From Pascua guehoae (lineage: Eukaryota; Basidiomycota; Tremellomycetes; Trichosporonales; Trichosporonaceae), in contig BCJX01000001.1 in the NCBI GenBank assembly GCA_001600415.1, forward strand, positions 3,843,548 through 3,907,547: DNA of 64,000 bases, in the 5' to 3' direction. A model generated the notes under the pieces. It ran no database searches. It was not told where the DNA came from and saw only the letters and a program-made list of their open reading frames with translations. This document shows positions 22,801 to 35,756 of the stretch, one piece after another. A program made the position numbers and the translations under genes. How positions within the stretch are numbered: the first letter of the stretch is position 1; each line of letters begins with the position of its first letter.

Positions 22801-23975
22801 ACCCGCAGCCGACGAAGACGACGCTGGGGGCTTGGGCGCGTTCGATGGAGGCTCGCGTGACGTTTGTGTTGGCGAAGCCGAGGGATGTGATTGTTGCACA
22901 GGCGAGCGTTGAGGTGGTGGCTGGTCGCGCGACGGGTTGGAGAGTGGAGGTGGTCCTCCACCAAACATTCCGCGTCCAGCCTGGCTGGGAGGGGGCACGG
23001 TGGTCTTTGACGGGCTTGTTTGCCCAATGCTAGAAAGGCCCGAGATGCCCTCACGTGGTGTGCTTGAGCTGGACAGGGTACGCTGGTGACCAGGAGCCGC
23101 CTTGTCACCGCCAGCACTGGCATTACTGCCTGAGCGCGAACGGCCCCCTCCATCGTATGCTGAGCCCAGGGGACGGCTAAGGCTGGCAAAACTGGGGAGT
23201 GGCACCCCGGGGCGTTGAGCTGATGCGCTCGACGGGGGAGGGGGCGGTGCAGACGTCTTGGGCGGCGCAGCGTTCGGTGGGTTCGCTCGAGACAATGTTG
23301 GCGATGTGGATGGGAGGACTGAATGAGGGTACGCAGATGAGCGGCCCGGCGATGTTTCCGGGCCGGGGCCCTCTGGACCAGTCGAGGGTTTCGCCTGGCG
23401 CTCACGCTCGCGATCAATACCGCGGAGACGTTCGCGCTCCCGCTTGTCGGCCATGTAGGTTGCAAAGGGGTACCCAGTGGGCGGGGGATTAAACGAACCA
23501 CGTCCCATCATGGATGCAGTTCCAGAGTCGCGCACCTGGAAGCCAGGAACGCCCCTCTCATGGGCAGGCTGTGCCTGAGGGGCAGGCTGCCGCTCGCGAT
23601 CACGCTGGTCGCGTTCACGCTCCCGCTCCCGCTCGGTTGCGCCTGCGGCTGTGTGCGGCACAGAGTGGTGATGATGATGGCGGTGGTGGTGATGGTGTGG
23701 GCCGGGAGGATGGGTATGTGAGTGGGCATGTTGGCCGGCGGATGCGGTGGAGGCTGCCGACGAGGACACTTCGGGCCGGGGCCCTGGATAACCGAAGCGC
23801 GATGGCTCAGACGCCGACGGTGGTGAGGCGGCAGACGCGCCCAGAGACCGTGGCTCGTTGTACGCAAAGCGCGAGGGTTCTGAGGTTATGATGGGGCTAC
23901 AAGGCAACAAAGGATGGGGTGCTTACCTCGTGGAGGAGGTGGCCGATCACGAGCGGCTTTGTCCTGGTCTGCCAT
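19822..23975 (-). CDS. RXT3: Rxt3-like subunit of the Rpd3L histone deacetylase complex
   Basis: Four minus-strand exons (23975-23927, 23879-21328, 21276-20918, 20878-19822) join in phase to give 1338 residues. The N-terminal half is disordered and rich in Pro, Ser and Gly. It includes a highly charged Arg-Glu-Asp repeat segment (about 417-497) and a Gln-rich block (about 530-567). The Rxt3 domain (about 690-1010) carries the diagnostic IWGTDVYTDDSDLGLVLVHAGW block, then VVNVTVRIVPRLVRY and a split C-terminal part. Beyond it lies a 300-residue acidic Asp/Glu/Pro/Ala tail. Rxt3 proteins are accessory subunits of the large Rpd3 deacetylase complex acting on chromatin in the nucleus. Yeast Rxt3 is much shorter, so most of this length is lineage-specific disordered sequence. 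The second exon start was set at the AACCTCAG acceptor because the nearer acceptor breaks the frame. Confidence 0.88.
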
Positions 23976-25082
23976 TGTCTTGTCTGTGCGTGCTCTAGGT
24001 AGTGGAGGTTGTCGCACGCGCGGAACAAGGTCGACTGGACGACGAGGATGTAAAAGGGGGTTGTCTCGTGGTGGATGGCGAGGATGACTGGGCGGTAGGA
24101 TGACAACAATGCAATGAGCAAGGATGTCTTGGATTGATGGAGTGAAGAAACAAAGTGGAAGACGGTGGGGGTGGGTGGTGATGTTGTGGGTGGTGACGAG
24201 GTGGAGATGGATCAAATTCAACTTGGTGGTTGGTTGGTCGGAATTGGACCAAAGAGCCAGTCAGGCAAAGGGAATGGCCGAGCGAGGGGGCGAGGGTTGG
24301 CCGCCGGGGGCAAGGGCAAAGGAAGCAAGCAAGGGGTTGGGTCGGCAGAGGGATTGACGTTTGTCGCGTTTTGTGCCAGATTGCCTGCCTGCCTGCTCAG
24401 ATGCCGGAAGGGCACGGGGGCCCAAGGACAAAAAAAAGGAAGCCTGCCATTGACGACGTCAGGTCAGGGCCCAGTCCAAGTGCAAAAGGAGCGTCCCAAC
24501 TACTGACACTCCAACTATGAAATTCAGGCACAGTGTTAAAACGCCACTCACTTGGGCAATCACCCCCCCCCCCCCCCCCACCCAAACCTCGCACACGCAC
24601 AGACCCATCATAGCCATCATTCATCACCACCAACAAACCAAAAGCCAAGCCGGCCGACAAATCGGCCACGCCCGACGCTGGTGGCCCGGCGTTTCAAAAA
24701 TCGCCATGTGGCACTCGGGGACTTTTGCGAGTGCCAATTTACGTAAATACACGTGGGATCAATATGTCATTATTGAATCCCGCCACCTAGGAATTTCAGG
24801 GCGGGCGCGTTTGTGTTTACCTGCTTGTGAAAACCACAACATGGAACTGGGTGTCTTAGCTGGGGAGCGAATTCAGTCTGGTCGCGCTCACAACCATCCA
24901 CCTCTTGTCTTCCTTTGCTCGACAACAACTCATAATCGACTCTTTCACGACCTATTCTACACATCTCTCACGACTCCTCTACTCTTTCTTGAATATACCT
25001 GTTCGATTTCGCGTAACCCTGTTCGACTCGTTGCGCCCCCGCACAACCTCCGATCGCGAGAACCCGCGCGACCTGGGGCACA
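23976..25082. other. Divergent promoter region, RXT3-like gene and giant gene
   Basis: About 1.1 kb between divergent start codons, with no supported gene. It contains a 17-base C run (24563-24579) and an A/T-richer block around 24720-24800 that stands out from the GC-rich surroundings. Confidence 0.6.
24563..24579 (+). repeat. Homopolymeric C run (17 nt)
   Basis: Seventeen uninterrupted C on the plus strand within the bidirectional promoter. Run length is prone to sequencing error. Confidence 0.85.
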
Positions 25083-28000
25083 ATGGCCCGCGATGCGCGA
25101 CAGCCCAGTCTAGTATCCCCTCCTCGGCAGCGTGCAATCTCACGACTACCCCAGCTCACAAAACCAAGGAAGCGTTCTGCCCTTGTTGAGCGCGCCGACA
25201 CCGAGGCCAACTCAATCTGGGACGCAGCACAGCATAGCGGCCCGTCGATGCGTAGTGGCTTGGGCGCCGCGGGATCAAGTGGGTCAACAATAATGGTGAC
25301 GCACAAGGCCAGGAAGCTTCCGACACCATCGCCAACCGCCACCAACGACCCCGACTCTATTGTTACATCCACACCGCGCGTATCGCAATCCCAACCCCAG
25401 CGCCGACGGCGATTCACAGAGCTTGCGGAACTGTCCTCGCCGCACATTGACACGACACCGCGTGCAATGCCTTCTCGCCGCGCGCCCCTCCGCACCGCTC
25501 GCGGCGAGAGCCCAGCCTTGCGGGTGGGCGAGGAGACGCGCATCTGGGACATTGCCCCGCCAGCCGATCTGGCCAGCTCGAGTCTCTTTGGCGACCTTTC
25601 GGACGACGACGGGTTCGAGCAGGCCCACCGCGAGCCCTCCCCGGCGTGGTCCAACGGCTCGGTGCGTCAAGCAGGGGGACTCGTTACCCCAGTGGGAAGC
25701 CAGGAGGTGAGTGTTACCATGTTGACTCGTTGTGCTAATGCAGCAGGTTACATCGCGCATACCTACCGCCAAACGTAAACGCGGCGGCCTCACAGCGTCC
25801 CAGTCGCGCCACCACCACGCCCCAACACCTGCCGCCACACAAGAGGTGAGTACAGGCTTGTCGCCTGGCCACAATGCTTTGCCGCCCAACACACCCGCTC
25901 ACACACGAAGGCGGCGGACGACGATCAGGACACAACCATTGTTATGAACCGGATACCTGCCCCACCATCAACTGCACGCCCTGCGAGGCGCAGTACCATG
26001 CTTCCCCCGCCATTACCACGCAGCGTCAAGGCTACTCTCAAACAAGTATGTCACAATGTGATGTAAGCCTCGAGCTAACTCTACCAGTTACAGCCGTTGG
26101 ATGTCCCTATTCGGATCATTGAGCCAGAGACAGTACCCTCACGGAGGCGGTCAACTTCCACTACGTCTCGGCGCTCTGTTTCCGCTACACACTTGACGGC
26201 CCCTCCTTCACAACAAACGCGTCGGCACTCGAGCGCTCCTGACGTCACCCATGCACCTGCAGAGGCATCGTCCAAGCGGCGCCGTGTTAGCGGCGATTCA
26301 TTGTTGACGGCCAGCGCCAAAGGCAAAGGAAGACAGTCGGTACCCAACTCTCAGCCGCTAGCACGCAACTTCACTCCCGCGCCTGCACCACGAGCTGTGC
26401 CGTCCACCGCCCCGGTTCGGGGCGGGCGCAACAGCAACCGCGCTCCCGCGCCAGTGAAGCCGTTTGTCATCGCTCCTCCCAAGCACATCGACAAGGAAAC
26501 ACCCCGATTTCAGAAGACCCTCACGCCACAGGCGCGCAGAGTGCTGAAGGACACCACTGTTGGCGTGGCCCCGCACCCACCACGGCCAACGCCCGGACAC
26601 GACCCACTTGATTGTATATTGACCGAGGAGGAACGTCGCCGCAGTCGTAGCCGCAGTCGCTTGAGCAGGAGTGCTACACCATCCACTCTGAAGACCTCAA
26701 AGCTACTTCGTGCACCAAGTGGTTCGACCGCACGCAAGTTGAGCACAGAGCTGCGCGGCCAGTCTAGTACCCAGCGCATCGACCCGGATGAATCCCTCGA
26801 CGCTCTCGGCCTAGCCCTCGACGCGCCAAGTGACGCTGGCAGTGACAGCGACGAAGACGTCGGAAACGACACGTTTGCCGACATCCGCACGCGTAGGAAC
26901 GCGCCTCGCGCGCGTTCCAAACTCGCCCAGTCGCCAATCAACGCCCAGTCGTCCTCACCTGCACATGCACCCTCTCGCAGCTTGTCGCCTATATTGGACG
27001 CCCCCGAAGCCGATAACTCGCCGCCTAGGGACTTGGCACCATTGTTCTCTCCCGACTCGAGTCCTGGCCGGGAAGAAACTGACCTCCCTGCGTTCTCTCC
27101 AATGGGCGGTATGTTTGACGGGCCGGCAGACTCCTCCCCGTTCGGCAGCCCTGTACACGACGACTCGCCTCTCCCCCATGGAAGCCCAGCCCGGGAGGAC
27201 GTAACCATCCGTCATGGCAGCCCCGTCCGCCATGAAACTCCTGTCTGGGAGGACAGTCCGGCCCGCGAGGACAGCCCTATCCGGCATGACAGCCCTATCC
27301 GGCATGACAGTCCCATCCGTGATGACAGCCCCGCCCATGATGACAGCCCTACGCGTGAGGATAGCCCCAGCCATGAGGACAGCCCCATCCGCGATGACAG
27401 CCACGTCCGTCTCCGCAGTCCCTTCCGCAGTGACGGCCCCACACACCACGGAAGCTCTGGCTTCCTGACCTCGCCCTTCCACTTGACCACTCTCAACAGG
27501 CTGGTGCAGCATTCCTCGCCGGCCGTTGAGGAGGAAGACCATGATTTCGAGATGGACGACGAAAGCGAGAACAACGTTGCCGAAACGACCCCCGCCCCTC
27601 CATCCCAGTCTCAGGCTGCTCCCACCCCTCGCGACCGCACACCTGGACGCGCCGTTGCTCCCTCCTCCCCTCCCGTTTGGGCTGATGATGACGAAACCCT
27701 TACCGGACGCGCACCCACACCCGGCATGGTGCGGGTCCCGAGTGAGACTCCTCATGGTACTCCAAGAGGTACACTGGCCCAGGTAACTCGGGCAACTCCT
27801 ACACCAGAGCCAGAGAGCGACGAGGAGTTTGACGCCGAGGGCGATACAGTGCTGGTGGACGAAACCCAAACGAACATGAGCTTGGACCGTTACGCAACGC
27901 ACGACGAGCCCATAGCTGCCGGCGACGAGGATCCCTACGAGGATCATGATGAGGAACGGATAGAGGAGGACGAGCAGCCGCAGGAGCTTCCTGAGCTTCC

Positions 28001-31000
28001 ACAACGAGCACCTTTCCGCACACGCGACATTCACTCGAGCCCGGTTAAATCTGTTTCTGCTTCACGCGCGCGGCGCCCATCTCTGCCATCTACAGGCTCC
28101 CGTTTAATTGGTGTGGTACTCAACACACGCCACAGGAGTTTGGCTTTGCGCGGTAGGCGTGGGACGTCCCCAAATGACGACGACAACGAAGTCGAAGCAA
28201 CCGCGCCGGTGGAGCAAGACCTTGAGCAGCACCCGGAGACCGAGACTCACCCACGACATGAACTCGAGGACGGCCAAGAGTCAGACAACGACTCTGATGA
28301 GGCTCCTGCTGAGTCGGCTGCCGGTGTCCAACTGGAAGCGCAAGTCGAATCGGATGTGGAATACGAACCTGAGGACCAGTCGTCTGGCGGCTTTGACAAC
28401 GACGTATCCGACCGTGGCGAACGGCCTCAGCAAGAGGAACTCGATGACCGCCATTCCGTAGCAGACTTGCCGCATGCCGAGAGTGTCGACTATGAGTCTG
28501 ATTCTGTTTCACTGGAAGACTTTGATGCCGAGGGTGATACAGTCCTTGATGGCGACGACTCGGTTGTCATGGGCGATGCCAGCGACGATCCGTCTGAATC
28601 TCGTGTCGCTGTGGACGCCCAAGACAACGAGGATCGCCGCTCACACTCACCCGCAGACGAGGCTGTGCAGAACGTTACGGCTTCCCCACCTATCGTACAG
28701 TCCGCCTCCATCCCGTCTGCCATGCCGACAACCGCCAACCACATCTCCGCCATCGGCGCGTCTCGCGAGACGATCCTTGATGACTCCATCGACATGTCGA
28801 TGACAGTTGAGCAGTCGTTTTTGTCTGCCGAGCAGACATTTGCGTCCGCAGAACAGACATTCGCATCTGCCGAGCAGACATTCGCGTCCGCCCGACAGTC
28901 GTTCTTCTTTACCTCGGCAGCAACGCCCCATCGCTCCGTTCGTGCCCCTCTCGGCGCAAGCTCTCTTGCCAATGTAGTTGATCCCGAGGGGTCCTTTGTC
29001 GACGCGTCTGCCGACACCATCGACGCTGAGGACACGGACGTGTCCATGATCGACGTCTCTGGCGAAACCGTTGAGGCTGAATCGTTTGTCGCCCAGTCTA
29101 TCGACGCCAGTGTAGGCTCTCCTGCTACTGCCGCCGTAGAGACTTCGGCGGTCGACATGTCCGCAGACACCATTGACGCCGGGGACTCGCTGGTCGACAT
29201 CACTGCGGACACCATCGACGACGACGCGAGTGAGAATGAGTCTATGGATGCCCCCGTCGAGATGGCAGAGGACGACTCTAACTTGAACGACGCCGGCGAG
29301 CAGGAGTCCAACTCTCTTGTCGACATTTCCGCGGACACCGTCGCTGAGGAGTCTATGCTTGATGCCTCCGCAGACACCGTCGCGGCCGATGACTCCATGG
29401 TCGACATGTCGGCGGCCACTCTCGAGGCAGACGACTCGTTCAAGACAGCCAAGGGTAGTGTCTCTACTGTTCACGGCGCTGCCACAGCTCCAGGTGAAAG
29501 CTCCACATTGGACGTCTCTGCGGACACAGTGGATGTCGAAGACTCGATGTCTGACTCGCCCGTCGATCTTGGAAACCCCGTTGCCGCGACACCGGCAAGA
29601 CAGACGCACGCCATCGACAATGTGCCCGCGCAAGCATACCCCGAGGATGCGTCCGAATCACACGACGCTTCTCCCGATCCAGTCCACGAAGCAGACACGC
29701 AGAACGCAGCATCTGCAGGGACTGGCACGCCGCGTGTTCAGACTACCGACATTGCCACGCAGCTCTACTCGCCACCTACGTTTGACATCCCTAGTGTTGT
29801 CCAGGCTGCCCTCGGCGCCGGAATGGTCATCGACAGCGACGAGTCTCGCTCCCAGGCCAGCGGAGAAGATGCGAGCGGACCAGTGGAGGACGATTCTATG
29901 GACAAGGAACAGCCGCTTGCGGGTGACGATGCTGGCCCTGTCAATGAAGAACCAGCTGAAGCCGAGACTGAGACGGCTGAAACAGTTGAGACCACGGAGT
30001 CTCAACATCTGCAACCTTCCGGGTTTACAGTCCAGAACGCTCGTGCGACAACCCCAGCGCCTCGATCTAGTTCCCCGCCTTCGTCCCCCATCCAAGACCC
30101 GGACCATTCTCAGATGGATGAGATCCCCGTCCGCCGCCGCCGCCGGCTCTACGCTGGCTCCACCCCAGTCCGCCCGCGTATCTCGGGCGAGTCGCAGGGC
30201 TCGTCATCCGTCCGCCGTTCAGCACGGTTGAGTGCCACTCCTGCCGTCGCTTCGTCACCCGCCAAGGCGTCTACGAGCCAATATGTACTCGCCTCACCGC
30301 GCCGATCGGCTCGGTTAAACTCGCCTGCCCCGGCCCCCTCACCACTCACAGGGCGCGCGTCAGCTACTGCCGCCGATGACGCGCTCCCGTCTCCCCGCCG
30401 TTCTGCACGCCTCTCGGGCGTCCCTGCACCAGAACTTGCATTGACGCCGGACACACGACAGGCGCGTACAGCTGGTGGCTCACAGGCAGAGGCTGAGCCC
30501 ACCTCGAGCAAGCAGCCCGCAGTACACGAAAGCGATGTGGAACAGGATGTGCAAAGTGAGGAGTCGGGCGATGACGAGCAAATGGCACAGGACGATGACG
30601 AGGAGAGTGTGGAACGCGCCGCGTCGGACGCCGAGGCCCCGCCTCACGAGGCCATGGACGCCGACGAGGAGGACGAAGAAGACGATGAAGACGAACAGGT
30701 GGAGACCCACCAACAGCCTACGCCCCACGCCAACCCCCTGTCTGAGCTCACATCCCGCGAGGTCACTCCCGCGCCTGTGATCGAGGTAACGCCTGCACCT
30801 TCGTCTCTGGCCCGCACATCCCGTCCCGTATCGGCCTCTGTCCCACCTCCTTCGCCCAGTCGCACCGTCTCTTTGCGGCGTGGACACACCGCGTCTCCGA
30901 TGCCATCGTCGCCAGTACGCCCGACTTCCACACACACACTGGAGCCCCCGACACCCGCGATCCCGAGCCAAATGTCTCCTTCACCTTCGAGCCGCCCCCG

Positions 31001-34000
31001 CTCCCAGCCCCGCTTCGACGACTCGGCACTAGAACTCTCCCTCGCCACCCCACTCGCATCGCTCCACACGTCGCCGGAGCAGCCTCCCTCCCCGTCACCG
31101 CGCACGCTTTCCAATGTCACCCCTACAGGCCTCGCACTTGCGGCGGCCATGGGAACACTAACTGTAGCTGCAGCTTCGTCTCCGCTCGTACGCATCCCCC
31201 ACTCGGTGCGCTCCCCTCAGGCGACGGCGGCCACACAAGTGCCGTTGGCGTTGCTCGCGTCCCCTGTCATTACATCGGCATCAGCGGCCGGCACATCGCC
31301 TATGCGTGAAGCATCTCCTATTACGCAAATGTCCCCTCATGTTCCCTCGCAAGCGGCGTCCCCTCACATTCCCTCGCATGCTGCATCACCTCTTGTTCTC
31401 TCACGAGCGGCCTCACCGGCTCTGCTGGCCTCTCCTCGGCTGCCCTCGCAGGCAGCGTCCCCACTTGCGCCGGCGTCACCCCGCAGGCAATCTCGTGTCT
31501 CCACGCCGGAAGTCGCCCGCGTGCCGTCCCAAACCGTTCTGGCCTCTCCTCGCGTTTTCTCCCGTACGGTATCCCCGCTTGAACCAGCGTCACCTCGTGC
31601 GCCGTCGCGTGTTTCGACGCCAGACTACGCGCGCGAGTTTACCCCGATCATCACGCAGCCCGACTCGCCGCTGCCTGTGTCCCCTGTGCGTCGGTCTCCA
31701 CGCCTCAGCGCGTCTGCACGTGCGTCGCCGCGCCCCGGCTCCTTGGCACGTGGTCTCAGTCCGGCCCTTCGTGGTTCTACTCCGGCACGGCAATCCCCAG
31801 CCCCCCTCGCCGAGGCCGCAATTCCGATTGACAGCCGTGCAGTCTCTGCCATGCCAAGCCTCTCGCACACGTCCGCTGTGTCCTCGCCGGCCCCGTCACC
31901 CAATACCGCAACTTCTGCCAAGGCTGCATCACCAGCACGGCCAGTGGCACCCAACTCCGCTTCCATCGATGCAGCCAATGGGGCACTCGAGGGCGATACC
32001 ACCCTTGATGCTGAGCCAGGCGCGTGGGACATGACGAACGTGAGCTTTGAGGGCGACGCGACGCACTTTGTTGCAAACCGCTATGTTGGCGAGGACTGGG
32101 ACGTGACCTCTATCCCACAAAAGACGTCCCTTACGCCGATACGTTCCAGCGCTGTTGGACACGGCAACGTGACCAATGGCAGCTCACGACTGAACGTCAC
32201 CAACGGCGGTAGCGTGACCCAAGCGGAACAGCCGGAGACCCACGACCACCTTCAAGATAATAGCTACGATGAGGAGGACGGTCGTGGCGAGGCTATCCGC
32301 GACTACGGGAACACCCCAGATGACGACAGCCTGGAGGACCGCGAAGCCAACAACGCGTCTCATGATAATGGCGACCAACCTGACGAGACTGAAGAATCGG
32401 TCGCAGAGTACACGAACGTTGTCGCCGAAATGGATGTGCCCCTCAACGACGATGACGACGATATCATTCCGCGAGACAACACTGGGACGCACATCCACAT
32501 CCACCTTCGCGAGATTGTACCACTCAAAGTGGAAGACAGCAGTGACATTGAGGACGAAGGACCGGATGTGCCCCAACTTGGGTCGATCAGGTCGATCAAA
32601 ACAGAGGACGACAGCGACGTCGAGCACGAGCAGGCAGTCAACACGCCCCACCTTCGTGCCCGGTCCACGTCAGCTGGGCCATCGCGCCGCTCGCGTACAC
32701 GTTCGGTCTCTGTCCAGCCGCGACAGCCAGAAAGCCGTGAGGCGTCTCCTGCTCGTCGTGCTCCTCCCGTTCATGAAGCCACGCCGAATCGCTCACCCTT
32801 GCCACGTGTGCACACACCGCGTCGGGCACCCATGTCCTCGACCGTCGCTCATGTAGCAATGGCTGGTGCTGTTGCCGCAGCTGCAGCGACAGGCGCGCAC
32901 TACATGACAACACCACGACCTGTGGCTGCCACGAACACAACCACCCACTCGTCGGGCTCTGGCGTTGCTAGTCTCTTGGATGAGATTCGGAGTGGGGTGG
33001 CCCTGCGGGAGAGCACGTCTCGTCGCCCTGTGTCACCTGTTCGCGCGACGGCATCCCACTCCGACGCCAGACATTCAACCGCCTTTAGTAGCCCTTCAAG
33101 TGCACTCCCCCCTCCTCGCCCGCAGCTCTCATTAACGCGCTCTATGCCTGACCCAATCGGGCGCACACTCGACCAGGAGATGTTGACAGTGGACAATACC
33201 GACGCTGCAACGGAAGTCGACGACGAGGACGACTACATTCCCCTCGACGACAAGTCTATTCAAATTCGGAGTGGCAACCCTCAGCTCGCGGCAATGGCGA
33301 CTGCGATCCTCAAGGTAAGCTTGATGACAGATTTCTGCAGGGGCACTGCTGACGTCGCAGTCAGCCGACTGGACGATGAGTGAGGCCCACATTCGCCCTG
33401 GACGCTCGCGCATCATCATGCCTGGCAACGGGAGCTTTGACATTACCAACGGAGGGCACGAGGTGCCGTTTGAGGAGCTCGTCCATGAGGCCGACCGCAC
33501 GTTACGCGAGCACCGGGCCCGGTCCCGGTCGCGTTCTCGCTCACGTTCGCGGGCCCCGTCGACAGCCGCTCCTGCCGCCCCCCCTAGCGCACTCCCCACC
33601 CACCTGATGACTCCTGCGATGGCGACACCCACGGCGCCCGGAATGTGGCGCACTGCGGCAAAGAGAAAACGAGAGCGCACAACGAGCACTGCCACGATGG
33701 CCTCCATGGCGACGACTGTTGGCACCGGCTCGCGCCGGCACGAGCTCGAGTGCGACGAGGACGGTATCATGCGCTGGACCAAGCGCAACTGGATGCGTCT
33801 GGAGAAGATTTTCAGAATGCACCGCGCGACCTGGCTTGAGACGGGACAAGCCGAGGATGTGGACGAAGTCATTGACGCGTTCATTGCACGCGTCGAGCTG
33901 GGCGACGACGAGCTCGTGGGCGACTTTAGCCGGTGAGTTGGTGGGATGGCAAGGTGTGTTTCAGCAGCTGACTGGTGCAGGGAGGTGTTCGAGCTTCGTG

Positions 34001-34809
34001 TCGAGGCCCTGCGCCCACGCGTGTGTGGTACCCAGCCTAGGGTAAAGCGTGCCCGCACCGAGCGCAGTGCCGAGGGCAGTGCCACTACGGAACAACCCGG
34101 GACGCTACGCCGCGCTCTGAGCTGGATTTTCGGCGGCTCGCGCGAGCCGCTAACCGACGTCGAGCGCGGCGAGGCCGAGCCGCAAGCCGAGGGTACGGAC
34201 GGCGAGAGCGAGGAGGAGCAACCGCGCTACACGGCGAGGCAGAAGGGAAAGGCCCCAGCGCGCCATGCAGACGACGCTGCGGACGGGGTATTTGACACTG
34301 GCGATGTGCCCATGTCGCAGACTCCCGGGCGGCCCGTGACTAGCGCGCCCTTTCTCCCCGAGCTTTCCATCTCGACCCCAACTGCCACCCATCCTGTGCC
34401 TCTCAGCCACACGACCCCAGCTCCAGCACCAGCTCGGGGCCCGTCGCACGCCCGCGACACGAGTGAATATCGCTACGGCGACTTGAGCCGCCGCCTCTAT
34501 GACCCGCTCTACCCGTCTCTCCCGCAGCGCGCCAGCATGCTCGTGAGCGGCACACCGCGCCCCCGGCCACGCGTGCGCTCGCGCGACGACGGGCGCGAAG
34601 TCACTCCCCCGGCAGCAAACGTGAGCATTTCCGCCGGCGGGAGCGTTCTCGACGTTGTCCGTGCCCTAGAGGACAAAGTTGACTTGGAAAGAGACGCACG
34701 GTATGTGAGCGAGCGCCGGCAGCGTGAGACGGAGCGTCTGGGCGGGCAGCGGCGTGTCAGCTCGCTCGTGGTGGATGAGGGTGGAGAGCGGAGTTTTGTG
34801 TGTGATTAG
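25083..34809 (+). CDS. Giant disordered SP/TP-rich repeat protein with small C-terminal domain
   Basis: Six exons (25083-25706, 25744-25845, 25911-26045, 26088-33314, 33361-33932, 33981-34809) join in phase to give 3162 residues. One exon alone is 7.2 kb. Almost the whole chain is disordered, rich in Ser, Pro, Asp, Glu and Thr with very many Ser-Pro/Thr-Pro sites. Repeat families follow one another: DDSPxR-type hexapeptides (about 654-739), SAEQTFA heptads (about 1192-1225), D-S-ADT-V/I-D units (about 1259-1445), SPRRSARL units (about 1658-1732), an Asp/Glu run (about 1788-1829) and AASP units (about 2025-2190). The only compact-looking part is about 2825-2902, where GIMRWTKRNWMRLEKIF leads into predicted helices ending near LRVEALRPR. 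A charged coiled-coil-like segment closes the protein. I do not recognise the family. Basic SPxR repeats and abundant CDK-type sites would fit a nuclear or mitotic chromatin role, but that is inference. The exon 4 acceptor may be 6 nt later. Confidence 0.8.
27160..27440 (+). repeat. 18-bp coding tandem repeat (hexapeptide DDSPxR-like)
   Basis: About thirteen imperfect 18-bp units encode a hexapeptide alternating an acidic or His-containing pair, Ser-Pro and a variable basic pair (for example RHDSPI, REDSPS). It lies inside the large exon and keeps the frame throughout. Confidence 0.8.
28809..28905 (+). repeat. 21-bp coding tandem repeat (heptad SAEQTFA)
   Basis: Three near-identical 21-bp units encode SAEQTFA, flanked by diverged copies on both sides. 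Synonymous differences between copies show the peptide is kept while the DNA drifts. Confidence 0.85.
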
Positions 34810-35756
34810 GCGTGGTGGTGGTGGCAGCGGTTGGAGTGAGGGGACGAGGAGAGTGAGGAGGTGTGGAGGTGGAGGTGAGGAGGGCGAGGAGTCTATAGGA
34901 ACAGTAGAGTGTCGTGTTGGGTCAGCCTTGGACGTGGACATGTGTCTGTGTGCCCCTTTGTATTCTTGTTAGTTTAGCCTATGCCATATCAATGTCTCAT
35001 ACAGTCGCCCGGTTGGTTCTACACACTTGTGACTACTAGCGCTTGCCCGAAGTAAGATTGGTTTGCCCGAGACAGCGATTCGATCGCTATTGTGTATACA
35101 CAAAGTACCGTCGCCAGTCAGAAATGCTAACTCGGCTTTCTCAGAGCTTGGCAGAAGCCAGGTCGAGCGCGGCTGATGTAAATGCAGCGAGGCACTCTTC
35201 TGATACATGTGTTATTAGTAGTAGTTAGGTGTTGGTAGTTGATAGTTGGCAGGGCAAGACGAAGAGGTAGTTATAGAACGGTGCATACTGCCTCTCGTTT
35301 GAGTGTTTCAAGCCTCGCGGGTATTCTGTTTGTCCCAAAGCTGTTCGACGCGGTCGGTCCACAGGTACAGTAGGTGGAACAATCACACGGGCGTAGCGCT
35401 CATCCTCGTGCTGGTGTCTGGCCCATGGTTGTTGGCGCACGTACAGTCGTGCACTGTAAAGCGGCCGTAAACACGAGCAGCAGAGCAGCACGATAAGTCC
35501 GCTTAGCATCTGGGGCGGGGATTGCGGGAGCAAAACAGATGTGTCGTCGCAGCTGGCCGGTCCGGCGCCGGAGTCCGGTCCGGTATTTGACGGCCCGACA
35601 GTTCCCGTCCCACCCATGGAGAGGCAACATGAGTAGTGTAGTGTAGATTCGAGCGCAACTCGCTCGTACAATAAGAAGGCCAGCATACTACGGCCCCTCA
35701 TACCCCCAGACTCTCACTCTTCCCCCCGCCCCCACCCCCTGTAACTGAATTCCAAC
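34810..35756. other. Intergenic region
   Basis: The 3' flank of the giant gene and the upstream region of the galactonate dehydratase gene. G-rich GTGG repeats follow the stop codon (34810-34900). No gene supported. Confidence 0.6.

Noticed and set aside
26955..28034. 359-codon minus-strand frame
   Set aside because: Antisense of repeat-coding exon of the giant gene; no domain.
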